DNA of 64,000 nt from Ahrensia sp. Lineage in GTDB: Bacteria > Pseudomonadota > Alphaproteobacteria > Rhizobiales > Rhizobiaceae. Below are positions 17,940 through 27,239 of this stretch, piece after piece. Under the pieces are notes generated by a model that saw only the letters and a list, made by a program, of their open reading frames with translations, did no database searches and was not told where the DNA came from. A program made the position numbers and the translations under genes. Each line of letters starts with the position of its first letter. Position 1 is the first letter of the stretch. The DNA lies in contig PAKZ01000032.1 in assembly GCA_002706335.1 (NCBI GenBank), positions 33,466 through 97,465 of the forward strand, in the 5' to 3' direction.

Positions 17940-18917
17940 TTATAGCGTGATGATCGTCGACCCCGTCGTCTCGCGTGCTTCGAGCGCGCGATGCGCTTCG
18001 GCGATCTGCTCGAGCGGGTAGCGTTGGCCGATATGGATTTTCACCGCACCGGATGAAACCTTGTCCATCACGTGCCGCGCCATGGCCTGGCAATCCTCGG
18101 GCCTGGCGATATGAGTGAAGAGCGAACACCGCGTCAGCTTCAGCGACCCTTTGGCGGCAAGCGTCAACAGATTGACCGGCGGCACTGGCCCCGATGCGTT
18201 GCCGAAAGAGATCATGAAGCCGAGAGGCTTCAGACAGTCCAGCGAGCGCTCGAACGTGTCCGCGCCGACCCCGTCCATCACCACATCGACCCCTTCGCCG
18301 TCGGTAATCTCTCTGACCCGCGCAACGAAATCCTCAGTCTTGTAATTGATGCAGTGCGCGGCGCCGGCCTCCAGCGCCATGGCGCATTTCTCGTCCGTGC
18401 CGGCGGTACCGATCAGTTCCACTCCCTCCGACTTCGCCCACTGGCAGGCAATCTGGCCGACGCCGCCGGCAGCCGCATGAAACAGCACCCGGCTCCCTTC
18501 CGAGATCGGAGTGGTGCGATGGAAGAGATACTGAACCGTCATGCCCTGCAGCATCATCGCGGCGCCGGTCTCGAAATCGATCTCGTCCGGCATCTTGCAT
18601 ACCTGCCCCGCGGGCATGACCCGCGCCTCGCAATAGGCGCCGGCCGGATGGCAGGCATATGCGGCCCGATCGCCCGGCTTCAAATGCGTCACGCCCTCGC
18701 CAACCGCCTCGATTGTGCCGGCAGCCTCCATGCCGAGCGCATGCGGCAGATCCATCTTGTAGAGGCCGGTTCGCTGATAGACATCGATGAAGTTGAGACC
18801 GCAGGCGCCATGCCGGATCCGGATTTCACCGGGACCCGGTTCTCCAGCCTCCATATCGACAAGCCTGAGTTTTTCGGGCCCGCCATTCTCCTCGATGACA
18901 ATGGTTCTCGATTTCAT
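17940..18917 (-). CDS. quinone oxidoreductase (zeta-crystallin-like, NADPH-dependent)
   Basis: 325 aa medium-chain dehydrogenase/reductase without the zinc ligands, as in NADPH:quinone reductases. It shows the GroES-like domain with GLNFIDVYQRTGLY, then the nucleotide fold with AAAGGVGQIACQWAK, and ends on DKVSSGAVKI and a C-terminal substrate lobe. The start at 18917 (MKSRTIVIEENGG) follows GGGGAG; a longer frame upstream has no family match. It is divergent from atzF across about 190 bases. It probably reduces quinones or enones; a link to the ureide genes is not evident. Confidence 0.88.
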   Translation of the reverse strand: MKSRTIVIEENGGPEKLRLVDMEAGEPGPGEIRIRHGACGLNFIDVYQRTGLYKMDLPHALGMEAAGTIEAVGEGVTHLKPGDRAAYACHPAGAYCEARVMPAGQVCKMPDEIDFETGAAMMLQGMTVQYLFHRTTPISEGSRVLFHAAAGGVGQIACQWAKSEGVELIGTAGTDEKCAMALEAGAAHCINYKTEDFVARVREITDGEGVDVVMDGVGADTFERSLDCLKPLGFMISFGNASGPVPPVNLLTLAAKGSLKLTRCSLFTHIARPEDCQAMARHVMDKVSSGAVKIHIGQRYPLEQIAEAHRALEARETTGSTIITL

Positions 18918-19057
18918 TCCGTATCTCCCCGCGAATATGGGCTGCCCTGAAACTAGACGAATTCCTCGCCTTGGGAAGCAGGCAACGAGATTACGCCGCC
19001 GGTCGGTATGGCATGCATCTTGCTGAAATTCAGGTGAAACCGTAGCATCGCAATCTA

Positions 19058-19068
19058 GCATACAATTC
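19058..19068. promoter_or_regulatory. candidate GntR half-site (GCATACAATTC) before atzF
   Basis: GCATACAATTC, 40 bases upstream of the atzF start. The identical 11-mer occurs at 31722-31732 upstream of the BMP/biuret operon, making it a candidate site of the GntR protein encoded at 20811-21533. Confidence 0.45.
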
Positions 19069-19107
19069 ACTCATAATTGCCTATTTTTTAATCTGGAGGG
19101 ACTTTCT

Positions 19108-20850
19108 GTGCGATCAAATGGCAGGCCTTTTTCCGAATGGCGCAGATTGTCGGCAGTAAATGCCGTACGCTATTCTTATGAGGCGGTCCGCGCGGCGGAC
19201 GACCCCGCCGCGTTTATCAGCCTGAAGGACGAGGACCAGGCGCTCGCAGAAGCCGCAGCCCTGGATGCTGCCGGGCCGGCCGGCAAGCCTCTTTTCGGCC
19301 TGCCCTTTGCCGTCAAGGACAATATCGATGTCGCGGGCTTGCACACCACGGCGGCCTGCCCGGACTTCGCGTACGTCGCCAAAAAATCCGCCTTCGTTGT
19401 GCAACGGTTGGAAGACGCAGGGGCGATCTGTATCGGCAAGACCAATCTCGACCAGTTCGCGACTGGCCTTGTCGGCGTGCGCTCGCCCTATGGCGTCCCC
19501 AAAAACGCTCTCAATCCGGCGCTGATCCCGGGGGGATCGTCATCCGGCTCGGCCGTCGCCGTGGCGGGCGGCGCAGTCGCCTTTTCCCTCGGCACCGACA
19601 CAGCCGGCTCAGGCCGCATCCCGGCCGGGATGAACGGCATTGTCGGGCTGAAACCCAGCGTCGGGCTGCTTTCAGCAACCGGCATGGTCCCGGCCTGCCG
19701 CACACTCGACACGATCTCGATCTTCGCCGTGACGGTCGCGGACGCGGCCGAGGCAGCTTCCGTGGCCCAGGCTTACGACGCGTCCGACTTCATGTCGCGC
19801 GCCCTGCCGCCGACGGGCGTTTCGCCAATGCCGCCGCAGATCACCGTCGGCGTACCCTTGCCCGACCAGCGGCAGTTCTTCGGCGACAGCGAATCGCAGA
19901 AGGCCTATGATGCCGACCTGAAGGTACTCTCCGGCCTCGGCGCAACGATCCGCGAGATCGATTTCGAGCCACTCCATGCAGTCGCCCGGCTTCTCTATGA
20001 GGGCCCGTGGGTCGCCGAACGCTACCATGCCATCCGTGAAATCATCGAGGAGCGGCCAGATGTCCTTCATCCGGTCACCCGTAAGATCATTGGCGGTGCG
20101 CAGGGCATCACGGCGGTCGATACGTTTGATGCGATCTACAAACTTCAAACCATGAAGCGCGCCGTTATCCCGATGCTCGCCGAACTCGACTGCCTCGCCG
20201 TGCCGACCGTTCCCGCCGTCTACACGGTCGCACAGGTGGAAGCTGACCCCGTCCAGCTCAACTCCAATCTCGGCACCTACACCAATTTCGTGAACCTGCT
20301 CGATCTCGCGGCGATATCCGTCCCGGTGGGCGAGCGCGAAGACAGCCTTCCCTCGAGCCTGACGCTCATCGGCGCGGCAGGCAGCGACGCCCGTCTCGCC
20401 GGCTATGCCGCCGCGCTCGAGGCCGGCGCCCGGCCCGACGTCGTCGCAGCTCCGGAAGGACATATCACGGTCGCAGTGGTTGGTGCGCATCTCTCTGGCA
20501 TGCCGCTCAACCACGAGCTGACATCGCGCAATGCGGTCTATCTCCGGTCGCTGTCAACCACGCCCGACTACCGCCTCTATGCGCTCTCAGGTACCGTGCC
20601 GCCCAAGCCAGGGCTTCTGCGCGTCGGAAAGGGCAAGGGCGAGAAGATCGCCATCGAATTATGGGCGCTTTCGGCCGAAGCCTTCGGCACCTTCGTCGCG
20701 GGTATTCCGGCCCCACTCGGCATCGGCACGCTGACGCTTGGCGACGGCACGTCGGCGAAGGGGTTCCTCGTGGAAGCGGAAGCCGTCAATGGAGCCCGGG
20801 ATATCTCGTCCTACGGTTCATGGCGAAGCTTTGTAGCTGAAGCGTCTTGA
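19108..20850 (+). CDS. atzF: allophanate hydrolase
   Basis: 580 aa, hydrolyses allophanate to ammonia and CO2, the last step of biuret, triuret and urea-amidolyase-type pathways. The N-terminal amidase domain keeps the Ser-cisSer-Lys set (FAVKDNIDV, PGGSSSGSAVAVAGG, GTDTAGSGRIPAGMNG). The C-terminal domain from about residue 455 (VAVVGAHLSGMPLN...RLYALSG) is the AtzF decarboxylating domain, so this is the full two-domain enzyme. It starts at a GTG at 19108 with a TGGAGGG site eight bases upstream. Its last 40 bases overlap the end of the convergent GntR gene. Confidence 0.93.
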   Translation: MRSNGRPFSEWRRLSAVNAVRYSYEAVRAADDPAAFISLKDEDQALAEAAALDAAGPAGKPLFGLPFAVKDNIDVAGLHTTAACPDFAYVAKKSAFVVQRLEDAGAICIGKTNLDQFATGLVGVRSPYGVPKNALNPALIPGGSSSGSAVAVAGGAVAFSLGTDTAGSGRIPAGMNGIVGLKPSVGLLSATGMVPACRTLDTISIFAVTVADAAEAASVAQAYDASDFMSRALPPTGVSPMPPQITVGVPLPDQRQFFGDSESQKAYDADLKVLSGLGATIREIDFEPLHAVARLLYEGPWVAERYHAIREIIEERPDVLHPVTRKIIGGAQGITAVDTFDAIYKLQTMKRAVIPMLAELDCLAVPTVPAVYTVAQVEADPVQLNSNLGTYTNFVNLLDLAAISVPVGEREDSLPSSLTLIGAAGSDARLAGYAAALEAGARPDVVAAPEGHITVAVVGAHLSGMPLNHELTSRNAVYLRSLSTTPDYRLYALSGTVPPKPGLLRVGKGKGEKIAIELWALSAEAFGTFVAGIPAPLGIGTLTLGDGTSAKGFLVEAEAVNGARDISSYGSWRSFVAEAS

Positions 20851-21533
20851 GGCATGTCGCTGGCGAATTCGTGCCAGGCCTCCTCGACGAGCCCGATATG
20901 GGCGCGCATTGCTTCTTCCGCACCGCGTTGGTCTCCGCGCAGTATCGCCTCCACCACTTCGGTGTGTTCGGTATGCGAAGCGGCAAGCCGGCCCAACGTG
21001 TCGAACTGAGCGCGGCGGAATGGCTGTAATCGCATCCGCGTCAGGAAAGTGATCTCGATTAGATACGCGTTCTGCGTGCCGTCATAGATGGCGTTGTGGA
21101 AATATTCGTTTGCCTGCGCATAACCTTGCGAATCGCCGGCCCGCGTCAGCGCTCCCATTTGGGTGTGCAGATCCTCTAGCGCCTTGCGCTCGGCAGGAGG
21201 CATCACCTTGGCGCACAGCCCGGCGCAAAGACCTTCCAGATAGGACATGACATCAAACATGTCCGACAGCGCCTTGTCGCTCGGTTTGGTGACGACCGTG
21301 CGGCGATGCGGTCTCTGCTGCACTAGCCCCGAAGAGGCCAGTTGCCGCAGGGCTTCGCGTACCGGCGTCCGGGAGACGCCGAACTCGCCCGCCAGTCCGC
21401 TCTCGTCGAGCGGCGTGCCCGGTTCAACCTCGCCGGTGACTATGCGCCGCGCGACTTCGAGGCGGATTGCGTCGACCGACGTGCGTACCGTCTCAAGGGA
21501 AGACGCGGAGAGCCGTTTTTCGGCCTCCCTCAT
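20811..21533 (-). CDS. GntR/FCD-family regulator of the ureide operon
   Basis: 240 aa. GntR winged helix (LEVARRIVTGEVEPGTPLDESGLAGEFGVSRTPVREALRQL) followed by an FCD domain with the expected histidines (ANEYFHNAIYDG, SHTEHTEVVEAI, MRAHIGLVEEAW). Last gene of the ureide operon, overlapping atzH by ATGA, and running into atzF tail to tail by 40 bases. The repeated GCATACAATTC before atzF and before the operon is its candidate site. The inducer is probably one of the ureides. Confidence 0.87.
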   Translation of the reverse strand: MREAEKRLSASSLETVRTSVDAIRLEVARRIVTGEVEPGTPLDESGLAGEFGVSRTPVREALRQLASSGLVQQRPHRRTVVTKPSDKALSDMFDVMSYLEGLCAGLCAKVMPPAERKALEDLHTQMGALTRAGDSQGYAQANEYFHNAIYDGTQNAYLIEITFLTRMRLQPFRRAQFDTLGRLAASHTEHTEVVEAILRGDQRGAEEAMRAHIGLVEEAWHEFASDMPQDASATKLRHEP

Positions 21534-21916
21534 GATGGTTCATCGATGATGGAGACATGCGCCGCAACGACCCGCCAGCCATCCTCCATGCGCACCCAAC
21601 TCTGCATCTGGCGACCGACCTTGCCGGAAGCCCCATCGCGGCGGAACAGCGTCGAGGCAGTCGCGAATTCCGTGCCGAAACTTGTGATTACCGTGCGGTC
21701 GAGATCCCGTTCCAACCCGGCCGCCGAACGGCCCTTGCGAAAGGCGAGGATCTCCGAGACGCCGTAGAGGCTCTCTCCGCCGCCATAGCGAATGGTGCGC
21801 TCATCTTGCCAGAACAACTCATCCAGCGTCTCGACATCGTTCGTCACCAGCGCCGTTTCATAGCGCTTGAATACGGCCTCGACCTCGGCCAGCGTCTCGG
21901 GATCGTTGACGACCAT
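21530..21916 (-). CDS. atzH: AtzH/HpxZ-like protein (DUF3225, NTF2-like fold)
   Basis: 128 aa, the right size for AtzH/HpxZ. Family features are FKRYETALVTNDVETLDELFW, the RYGGGESLYGVSEILAFRKGR block, and the C-terminal SWVRMEDGWRVVAAHVS. From memory, AtzH of Pseudomonas sp. ADP acts with AtzE/AtzG on carboxylated urea intermediates (assigned to 1,3-dicarboxyurea decarboxylation), while HpxZ sits in oxalurate operons. Here, with atzE and atzG close by, the AtzH role is the better reading. Only three bases separate it from the upstream gene. Confidence 0.82.
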   Translation of the reverse strand: MVVNDPETLAEVEAVFKRYETALVTNDVETLDELFWQDERTIRYGGGESLYGVSEILAFRKGRSAAGLERDLDRTVITSFGTEFATASTLFRRDGASGKVGRQMQSWVRMEDGWRVVAAHVSIIDEPS

Positions 21917-21919
21917 GTT

Positions 21920-22681
21920 CTATCGCGACTCCATTCTGTCGCGCAGCGATTTCAGGAACGGGATGGTCTCGAACTGGTCGTCCTGAACGAATTCCCAGGC
22001 AACGCCCTTCGGTCGCGGCATGGAGTTGTTGGTCACGATCAGCTCCTCTTCGGTCGCCACGAAATCGAGCGGAGAATCATGCGCCATCATAAAGATCTCG
22101 TCGTCGCCGACCAGTTGCGAGGAATGGATCGTCGTCGCCATCGGGGTGTCAGGACCAATAATGCCAAGTTCTCGGAAGATGCCGGTTTCGAGATCTGCAA
22201 AACCCGCACCCTTGCCGGTCCAGCCGCCTGTACGGCTAACACCGACCGAGCCGACGACGCAGAAATCAAGCGGCTCGACATCCTCGAAATCCACCCGCTC
22301 GCCATACATCAGATAGCCGCCCGAAGTCGCAGCCAGTTCGAAGGAAATCCCCTTTTCCTTCAGTTTCGCCGGGTCGATCTTCAGATAGGGGAACTCCTTC
22401 GTGAGATAGGGCACCGGTGCATAGAGCATTTTGCCCTCATAAAGGGCGCGCAGGCGAACCGGAATCTGTGGCGGATCGGGATTGCACTTGACCACCTTGG
22501 CGCGTTTCCACGCGTCGGTCTGGGCCAGATGCCAGGCGGCTTGGTCTGCGCCGATGAAGTTCGGGATGTGGCTCCACGTCGGCCCCATCGCCATGCCGCC
22601 GGAATCGAGCGTTTCCCAGATGCGGCTGCGCAAAGCGTCCTTGTTGGTGTTGCGTCCTGCCCAGCGTCCGGCCTTTTCCAT
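21920..22681 (-). CDS. 5-formyltetrahydrofolate cyclo-ligase-like protein (COG0212 family)
   Basis: 253 aa. It resembles the MTHFS-like family (IWETLDSGG...IPNFIGADQAAWHL, KVVKCNPDPPQIPVR, GKMLYAPVPYLTKEFPYLKIDP, and the VGSVGVSRTGGWTGKGAGFADLE segment). True cyclo-ligase converts 5-formyl- to 5,10-methenyl-tetrahydrofolate with ATP, but this lineage is longer and its reaction is not settled. It is embedded between atzE (two bases apart) and atzH, so it may act on a formylated or amidated intermediate of the ureide route, or handle formyl groups released there. Confidence 0.75.
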   Translation of the reverse strand: MEKAGRWAGRNTNKDALRSRIWETLDSGGMAMGPTWSHIPNFIGADQAAWHLAQTDAWKRAKVVKCNPDPPQIPVRLRALYEGKMLYAPVPYLTKEFPYLKIDPAKLKEKGISFELAATSGGYLMYGERVDFEDVEPLDFCVVGSVGVSRTGGWTGKGAGFADLETGIFRELGIIGPDTPMATTIHSSQLVGDDEIFMMAHDSPLDFVATEEELIVTNNSMPRPKGVAWEFVQDDQFETIPFLKSLRDRMESR

Positions 22682-22683
22682 TG

Positions 22684-24090
22684 TCACGTCTCCTGCACAT
22701 TCGCGACCGGCGCGGACACCACGCCTGCCGTCTCCAGATGATGCGCCACCCGCAGGACGATGTCCTCGCGCCATGGCGCGGCAATCAGTTGCACACCGAT
22801 CGGCAGCGCCTTGCCTTCCGTCCAGACCGGCACGGAAACGACCGGAAGACCGATGAAGGAGATCGGCTGCGTGAATATTCCGATATTCGGCCTTACCGCC
22901 ATCTCGACGCCGTCGAGCACCATCGTCTTCTGGCCGATCCGCGGCGCACGACAGGGTGTTGCCGGGGCGAGGATCACGTCGACGGTCTCAAACAGGTTCA
23001 ACACCGCGTCATGATAGGCGCGACGCAATTTCTGAGCTTTCGCCACCCACGCGCCAGGGATCATCGCTCCGGCGATCAGCCGGTCGCGCACATCCGGGTC
23101 GTAATCGGCGTGGCGGGTTTTCAACCGATCCAGGTGCAGCGATGCGCCCTCTGCCATGGTGATCAGATAGGCCGCGCCGCGGGCTGCCTCGGCATGTGGA
23201 ACATCGCGCGTCGCATCCGCGCCGACGGCCTTCGCGATCCGGTCGACCGCCTCGAACGCTTCCGGCATGGCGCCGCGCTCGAAAAATCCGCCTGCTTTCG
23301 CGAACCGCAGCCCGCCAATACCCTTGGCAAGCTCGGCCATGATGGGCTCCACCGACCGGCTGGCGCAAGCCGGATCGTCAGAATCCGGTCCTTGCATTGC
23401 ATCATAGGAAAGCGCCAGATCCGCCGTTGACCGTGCGATCGGCCCAAGGTGGTCGAGGCTGGAGACGAAGGGAAATGTCCCGGCGCGTGTCAGCCGACCA
23501 TAGGTTGGCTTCAGTCCGAACAATCCGCAGAACGAGGATGGTACGCGGATAGAGCCGTTCGTATCCGATCCGAGCGTGATCGACGCCATGCCCGCAGCCG
23601 TAGCTGTACCGGAGCCGCCGGACGAACCGCCGGACATGTGATCGGGATCGTGTGGATTGCGCGAGTCGCCGTCATGGGCGTTTTGCCCTGTAAAATCATA
23701 GGCGTACTCGCCCATATTGAGCGCGCCCGTCAACACCGCGCCGGCCGCCTCCATCCGCTTCACCAATGCCGCGTCGTCACCAGCAGCCGGCAAGTCGCGG
23801 TTGATCTTCGAACCGGCTAGCGTCGACAGACCCTTGATGTCGAACAGGTTCTTGACCGCGAAGGGCACGCCGGCGAGCGGCCCCGGATCGCGGCCCGCCG
23901 CGATTTCGGCATCCACAGCATCAGCCTTGGCAAGCGCGCGTTCCGAGGTGATCGCTGTAAATGCGTTCAGGAGAGGATTGAGGCTTTCAGTCCGTGCCAG
24001 CGCGGCCTCCGTGACGCCGCTCGCCGTCAACTTGCCAGCCTTCACCGCTGCGGCGATTTCCGCGCCGGTCATGTCTGTCAGCGGATTCAT
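22684..24090 (-). CDS. atzE: AtzE-type amidase (1-carboxybiuret hydrolase catalytic subunit)
   Basis: 468 aa amidase-signature enzyme. The Ser-cisSer-Lys triad is visible in FAVKNLFDI, MSGGSSGGSGTATAAGM and GSDTNGSIRVPSSFCG. The four-base overlap with the short atzG gene is the arrangement known for AtzE-AtzG, in which AtzG plays a GatC-like partner role. The expected substrate is 1-carboxybiuret. In s-triazine degraders that comes from cyanuric acid, but no cyanuric acid hydrolase is present here; triuret hydrolysis would give the same compound. Confidence 0.85.
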   Translation of the reverse strand: MNPLTDMTGAEIAAAVKAGKLTASGVTEAALARTESLNPLLNAFTAITSERALAKADAVDAEIAAGRDPGPLAGVPFAVKNLFDIKGLSTLAGSKINRDLPAAGDDAALVKRMEAAGAVLTGALNMGEYAYDFTGQNAHDGDSRNPHDPDHMSGGSSGGSGTATAAGMASITLGSDTNGSIRVPSSFCGLFGLKPTYGRLTRAGTFPFVSSLDHLGPIARSTADLALSYDAMQGPDSDDPACASRSVEPIMAELAKGIGGLRFAKAGGFFERGAMPEAFEAVDRIAKAVGADATRDVPHAEAARGAAYLITMAEGASLHLDRLKTRHADYDPDVRDRLIAGAMIPGAWVAKAQKLRRAYHDAVLNLFETVDVILAPATPCRAPRIGQKTMVLDGVEMAVRPNIGIFTQPISFIGLPVVSVPVWTEGKALPIGVQLIAAPWREDIVLRVAHHLETAGVVSAPVANVQET

Positions 24091-24275
24091 GGTTCGAAGA
24101 CCGGCGCCGGCTCGGCATCGTCGGATGTTTCGAAGGCGAGGACACCCTGGGCAATGCTGTGGGCCACGATCAGGTGCGCGGTGATCCCCTCGCGATATTC
24201 ATCCTCGAGCGGCAGGCCAAGAAACTCGGCCATCGCTTCGATAAGTTTCTTCGCATCGAAGGCCTCGCCGCTCAT
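24087..24275 (-). CDS. atzG: AtzG-like small subunit (DUF4089)
   Basis: 62 aa. Helical protein with [21 protein letters not shown] near residues 15-35, the pattern of the AtzG/DUF4089 family, a shortened relative of GatC that stabilises AtzE. It overlaps both neighbours by ATGA, so it is probably made in step with AtzE. It is easy to miss because of its size. Confidence 0.85.
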   Translation of the reverse strand: MSGEAFDAKKLIEAMAEFLGLPLEDEYREGITAHLIVAHSIAQGVLAFETSDDAEPAPVFEP

Positions 24276-24952
24276 GCCGCCGCCTCCGCACCTTCCAACG
24301 CCGTGGCAAGATCGTCCAGCGAGGCGACCCAGCCGACAATGCCGCCTTGGGCGACAATCATCTCGATGGTGGACGCCTTGAACTCCGAAAAATAACTCTC
24401 CGTCGCCTCATCGATCAGCAGGCATTCATAACCGCGATCGTTCGCCTCGCGCATCGAGGTCTGTACACAGACCTCCGTCGTCACGCCGGCGAAGACCAGA
24501 TGCGTGATGCCGAGGCCCCGCAGCCGCTCATGCAGGCCAGTCGCCCAGAACATGCCCTTGCCCGGCTTGTCGATAACGGTTTCCCCTTCCAGAGCCGCCA
24601 GCTCCGGCACGATCTGATTGCCGGGCTCGCCGGTGACGAGCAGCCGTCCCATCGGACCCTCCTCGCCAATCCGCAACGAGGCGCTGCCGCGCCGTATCTT
24701 CGACGGAGGGCAATCGGAAAGATCCGGCTTGTGCGCCTCGCGCGTGTGAATTATCGGCCAGCCCCTTTCGCGGAACAGTCCCATCAGCTTCGCGGTCGCG
24801 GGGATGATTGCTTCAAGACGCGACACATCATTGCCCAGAGCGTCACCAAAACCGCCCCGCTCGATGAAGTCGCGCTGCATGTCGATGACCACAAGCGCGG
24901 TCTTCCCGGGCTCCAGAGCGTAGTCATACGGCCTTGCCTTGACGCTCACCAT
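24272..24952 (-). CDS. isochorismatase-family cysteine hydrolase, probable triuret hydrolase (TrtA-type)
   Basis: 226 aa. The catalytic triad is clear: Asp in [10 protein letters not shown], Lys in IDKPGKGMF, Cys in [19 protein letters not shown]. It is a paralogue of BiuH two genes upstream, sharing its [14 protein letters not shown] region, [13 protein letters not shown] and the DKPGKG lysine loop, but lacks BiuH's N-terminal DADPYPWP segment. With atzE/atzG immediately downstream, the sensible product is 1-carboxybiuret, which points to triuret as substrate (TrtA is such an enzyme in Herbaspirillum, from memory). A second ureide amidase with another substrate cannot be excluded. Confidence 0.6.
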   Translation of the reverse strand: MVSVKARPYDYALEPGKTALVVIDMQRDFIERGGFGDALGNDVSRLEAIIPATAKLMGLFRERGWPIIHTREAHKPDLSDCPPSKIRRGSASLRIGEEGPMGRLLVTGEPGNQIVPELAALEGETVIDKPGKGMFWATGLHERLRGLGITHLVFAGVTTEVCVQTSMREANDRGYECLLIDEATESYFSEFKASTIEMIVAQGGIVGWVASLDDLATALEGAEAAA

Positions 24953-24953
24953 C

Positions 24954-26504
24954 TCAATGCCCCGCCATATAGGTGCCGATCGTGTTGCGGTCCGTCTCGC
25001 CGATCGGCGCGACGTAAGTGATCTTGCCTTCTGACATCACTGCGACACGATCCGACAATTCGAGGATTTCATCGAGATCTTCAGAAACGAGCAGAACCGC
25101 CGCGCCATTGTTGCGCTGGTCGATGATCTGCGCCCTGATCTCGGCGACAGATGCAAAGTCGAGCCCGAAACAGGGGTTGGCGACGATCAGAACCTTCACG
25201 TCATGGGAAAGTTCGCGTGCCAGGATCGCCCGCTGCACATTCCCGCCCGACAGGTTCTCGATCGGCGTATCCGTGGATGGCGTCTTCACTCGGTAACGTT
25301 CGATCAGCCCGGCGGCGCGGTTCTTCATCACAGCCGGCTTCAGCCACCACCCCAGATTGGCTTCCGGCGCCTTGTCGAAGGTGCGGAATGCGATGTTCTC
25401 GGCGACGCTCATGCGCGGCACTGCCGCATTGCGCAGCGGCTCTTCCGGCAGGCCGAACACCTTGAAGAGATCGTATCCCGACCGGGAGCAATCGAACACC
25501 TCGCCATTGATGAACACGCCGCCATCGTTGATCGGCCGCTGCCCTGACAGAGCCTCGACCAGTTCCGACTGGCCATTGCCGGACACACCGGCGACACCGA
25601 CGATCTCGCCGCCTCCGATCTTGAGATTGAGCCCGTCGACAGCCGCAATGTCCTCTTCGTCCTTGACGACGATGCCCGCCAGTTCCAGCTCTACCGAACT
25701 CTCGACATCGGCGATACGTTCGGCGCTTTTTCGGATCTCGGCCTCGCCGATCATCATCCGCGACATGTCCGCGGTCGACAACTCGCCGACCGTGCCGCCG
25801 CCGGCATACTTGCCCCGCCGAAGCACCGAGACATTGTCGGTGAAAGCCGTAACCTCTCGGAATTTGTGAGTGATCATCAACACGGTGATATCGCCGGCCC
25901 GCGCCATGTCATGCAACAGGCCGAGCACCTCGTCGGCCTCGCTCGGCGTCAGCACTGAAGTCGGTTCGTCCAGGATCAGGAAACGCTGGTCGAGATAGAG
26001 CTGCTTGAGGATTTCCAGCTTCTGCTTCTCACCCGCGGACAAGGTCGCCACCGGCTCGGTCAAAGGCACGCGGAACGGCATACTGTCCATGAAGGCTTCG
26101 AGCTCGCCGATTTCCTTTTTCCAGTCGATCACAGCCGGCACGTTGGCTCTGGAGATAACCATGTTCTCCGCCGCCGTCAGGCACGGCACCAGCGTGAAAT
26201 GCTGGTAGACCATACCTATCCCCGCCGCGCGCGCATCCTGGGGATGGCGGATTGGCGTCTCATGGCCATTGACCAGCAATTGCCCGTGCGTCGGTTGGTA
26301 GAAGCCCATGATGCATTTGACCAGCGTCGACTTGCCCGCACCATTTTCGCCGAGCAGCGCGTGGAACTCGCCGGGCTTTACCTTGATAGACACGTCGTCA
26401 AGCGCCACGAGAGAGCCGAAGATCTTCGACATGCCAACTGTCTCGATACCGATGGCGCGCTTCGCTTTAGCCGGCGCTTCGGGAGTAAGAACCGCCGTAT
26501 CCAT
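24954..26504 (-). CDS. BMP/nucleoside-type ABC transporter ATPase (duplicated ABC domains)
   Basis: 516 aa, two fused ABC domains as in sugar- and nucleoside-type importers. Domain 1 has Walker [13 protein letters not shown], signature [13 protein letters not shown] and Walker [13 protein letters not shown]. Domain 2 is degenerate, as usual: [14 protein letters not shown] in place of Walker A, but [14 protein letters not shown] is kept. The start at 26504 ([11 protein letters not shown]) overlaps the biuH stop by one base. It belongs with the two permeases and the BMP binding protein upstream, although amiF and biuH lie between them. Confidence 0.88.
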   Translation of the reverse strand: MDTAVLTPEAPAKAKRAIGIETVGMSKIFGSLVALDDVSIKVKPGEFHALLGENGAGKSTLVKCIMGFYQPTHGQLLVNGHETPIRHPQDARAAGIGMVYQHFTLVPCLTAAENMVISRANVPAVIDWKKEIGELEAFMDSMPFRVPLTEPVATLSAGEKQKLEILKQLYLDQRFLILDEPTSVLTPSEADEVLGLLHDMARAGDITVLMITHKFREVTAFTDNVSVLRRGKYAGGGTVGELSTADMSRMMIGEAEIRKSAERIADVESSVELELAGIVVKDEEDIAAVDGLNLKIGGGEIVGVAGVSGNGQSELVEALSGQRPINDGGVFINGEVFDCSRSGYDLFKVFGLPEEPLRNAAVPRMSVAENIAFRTFDKAPEANLGWWLKPAVMKNRAAGLIERYRVKTPSTDTPIENLSGGNVQRAILARELSHDVKVLIVANPCFGLDFASVAEIRAQIIDQRNNGAAVLLVSEDLDEILELSDRVAVMSEGKITYVAPIGETDRNTIGTYMAGH

Positions 26505-27235
26505 CACAATGCCTCCACGATTTCGATGAACTGCTCGCTCGTCGCGACTGCGCCGAAAACGCCGCCCTGCATCTTGACCATGTCGAGCGCGGCAAGATGG
26601 TTTTCGTATTTCGTCGCCGCCGTGCAATCCGAGAGCAGCAGGCACTCGTAGCCTCGATCGTTGGCGTCGCGCATTGTCGTGTGGACGCAGACATCGGTGG
26701 TCACGCCGGTCAGCACGATGTTGCGGATCCCCTTGGTCTGCAGAACGAGATCGAAGTCGGTTCCGAGGAAAGACCCCTTGCCCGGTTTATCTATGATCGG
26801 CTCCCCGGCGACGGGCTGAAGCTCCGGGATGATCTCCCAGCCCGGCTCGCCGCGCACCAGGATACGCCCGCAAGGACCCTGATCGCCGATCCCGGCGCCG
26901 ATGCGCTGCGAGCGCCAGCGCTTGTTGGCGGGAAGGTCGGAAAGGTCCGGCTTGTGCCCCTCGCGCGTATGGATAACCGTGAAGCCTTTGACCCGCACCG
27001 CCTCAAGCAGTTTCGCAATCGGCTCGATTGGCGCGCGGGTCAGCGAGAGATCGTAACCCATCGAATCCACATAGCCGCCCGTCGCGCAGAAGTCGGTCTG
27101 CATGTCGATGACAACAATCGCGGTATTTTCCGGCCTCAGATCGCCGTCGAACGGCCAGGGATACGGATCGGCATCTACCGTACAGGCATTGGCCACGAGA
27201 GCCGCTTCGATCCGTTCGTCGCCAAGCTTGTCCAT
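26504..27235 (-). CDS. biuH: biuret amidohydrolase
   Basis: 243 aa, hydrolyses biuret to allophanate and ammonia. From memory it agrees closely with Rhizobium leguminosarum BiuH: the N-terminal DADPYPWP, VIDMQTDFC with GGYVDSMGYDLSL, IHTREGHKPDLSDLPANKRW, RSQRIGAGIGD, GPCGRILVRGEPGW, and IDKPGKGSF. Triad residues Asp (IDMQTDF), Lys (KPGKG) and Cys (TTDVCVHTTMRDANDRG) are intact. The start at 27235 (MDKLGDERIE) lies four bases after the amiF stop. Its product is the substrate of AtzF at 19108. Confidence 0.92.
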   Translation of the reverse strand: MDKLGDERIEAALVANACTVDADPYPWPFDGDLRPENTAIVVIDMQTDFCATGGYVDSMGYDLSLTRAPIEPIAKLLEAVRVKGFTVIHTREGHKPDLSDLPANKRWRSQRIGAGIGDQGPCGRILVRGEPGWEIIPELQPVAGEPIIDKPGKGSFLGTDFDLVLQTKGIRNIVLTGVTTDVCVHTTMRDANDRGYECLLLSDCTAATKYENHLAALDMVKMQGGVFGAVATSEQFIEIVEAL

Positions 27236-27239
27236 GGCT

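Noticed and set aside
21530..24275. Cyanuric acid degradation pathway
   Set aside because: AtzE, AtzG and AtzH are present, but no cyanuric acid hydrolase (AtzD/TrzD) is seen in the window.
24456..24475. 20-base perfect palindrome (arms GAGGTCTGT / ACAGACCTC) containing TGTACA
   Set aside because: It lies in the coding region around the catalytic cysteine of the cysteine hydrolase and encodes conserved residues (EVCVQT), so it is more likely a coding coincidence than an operator.
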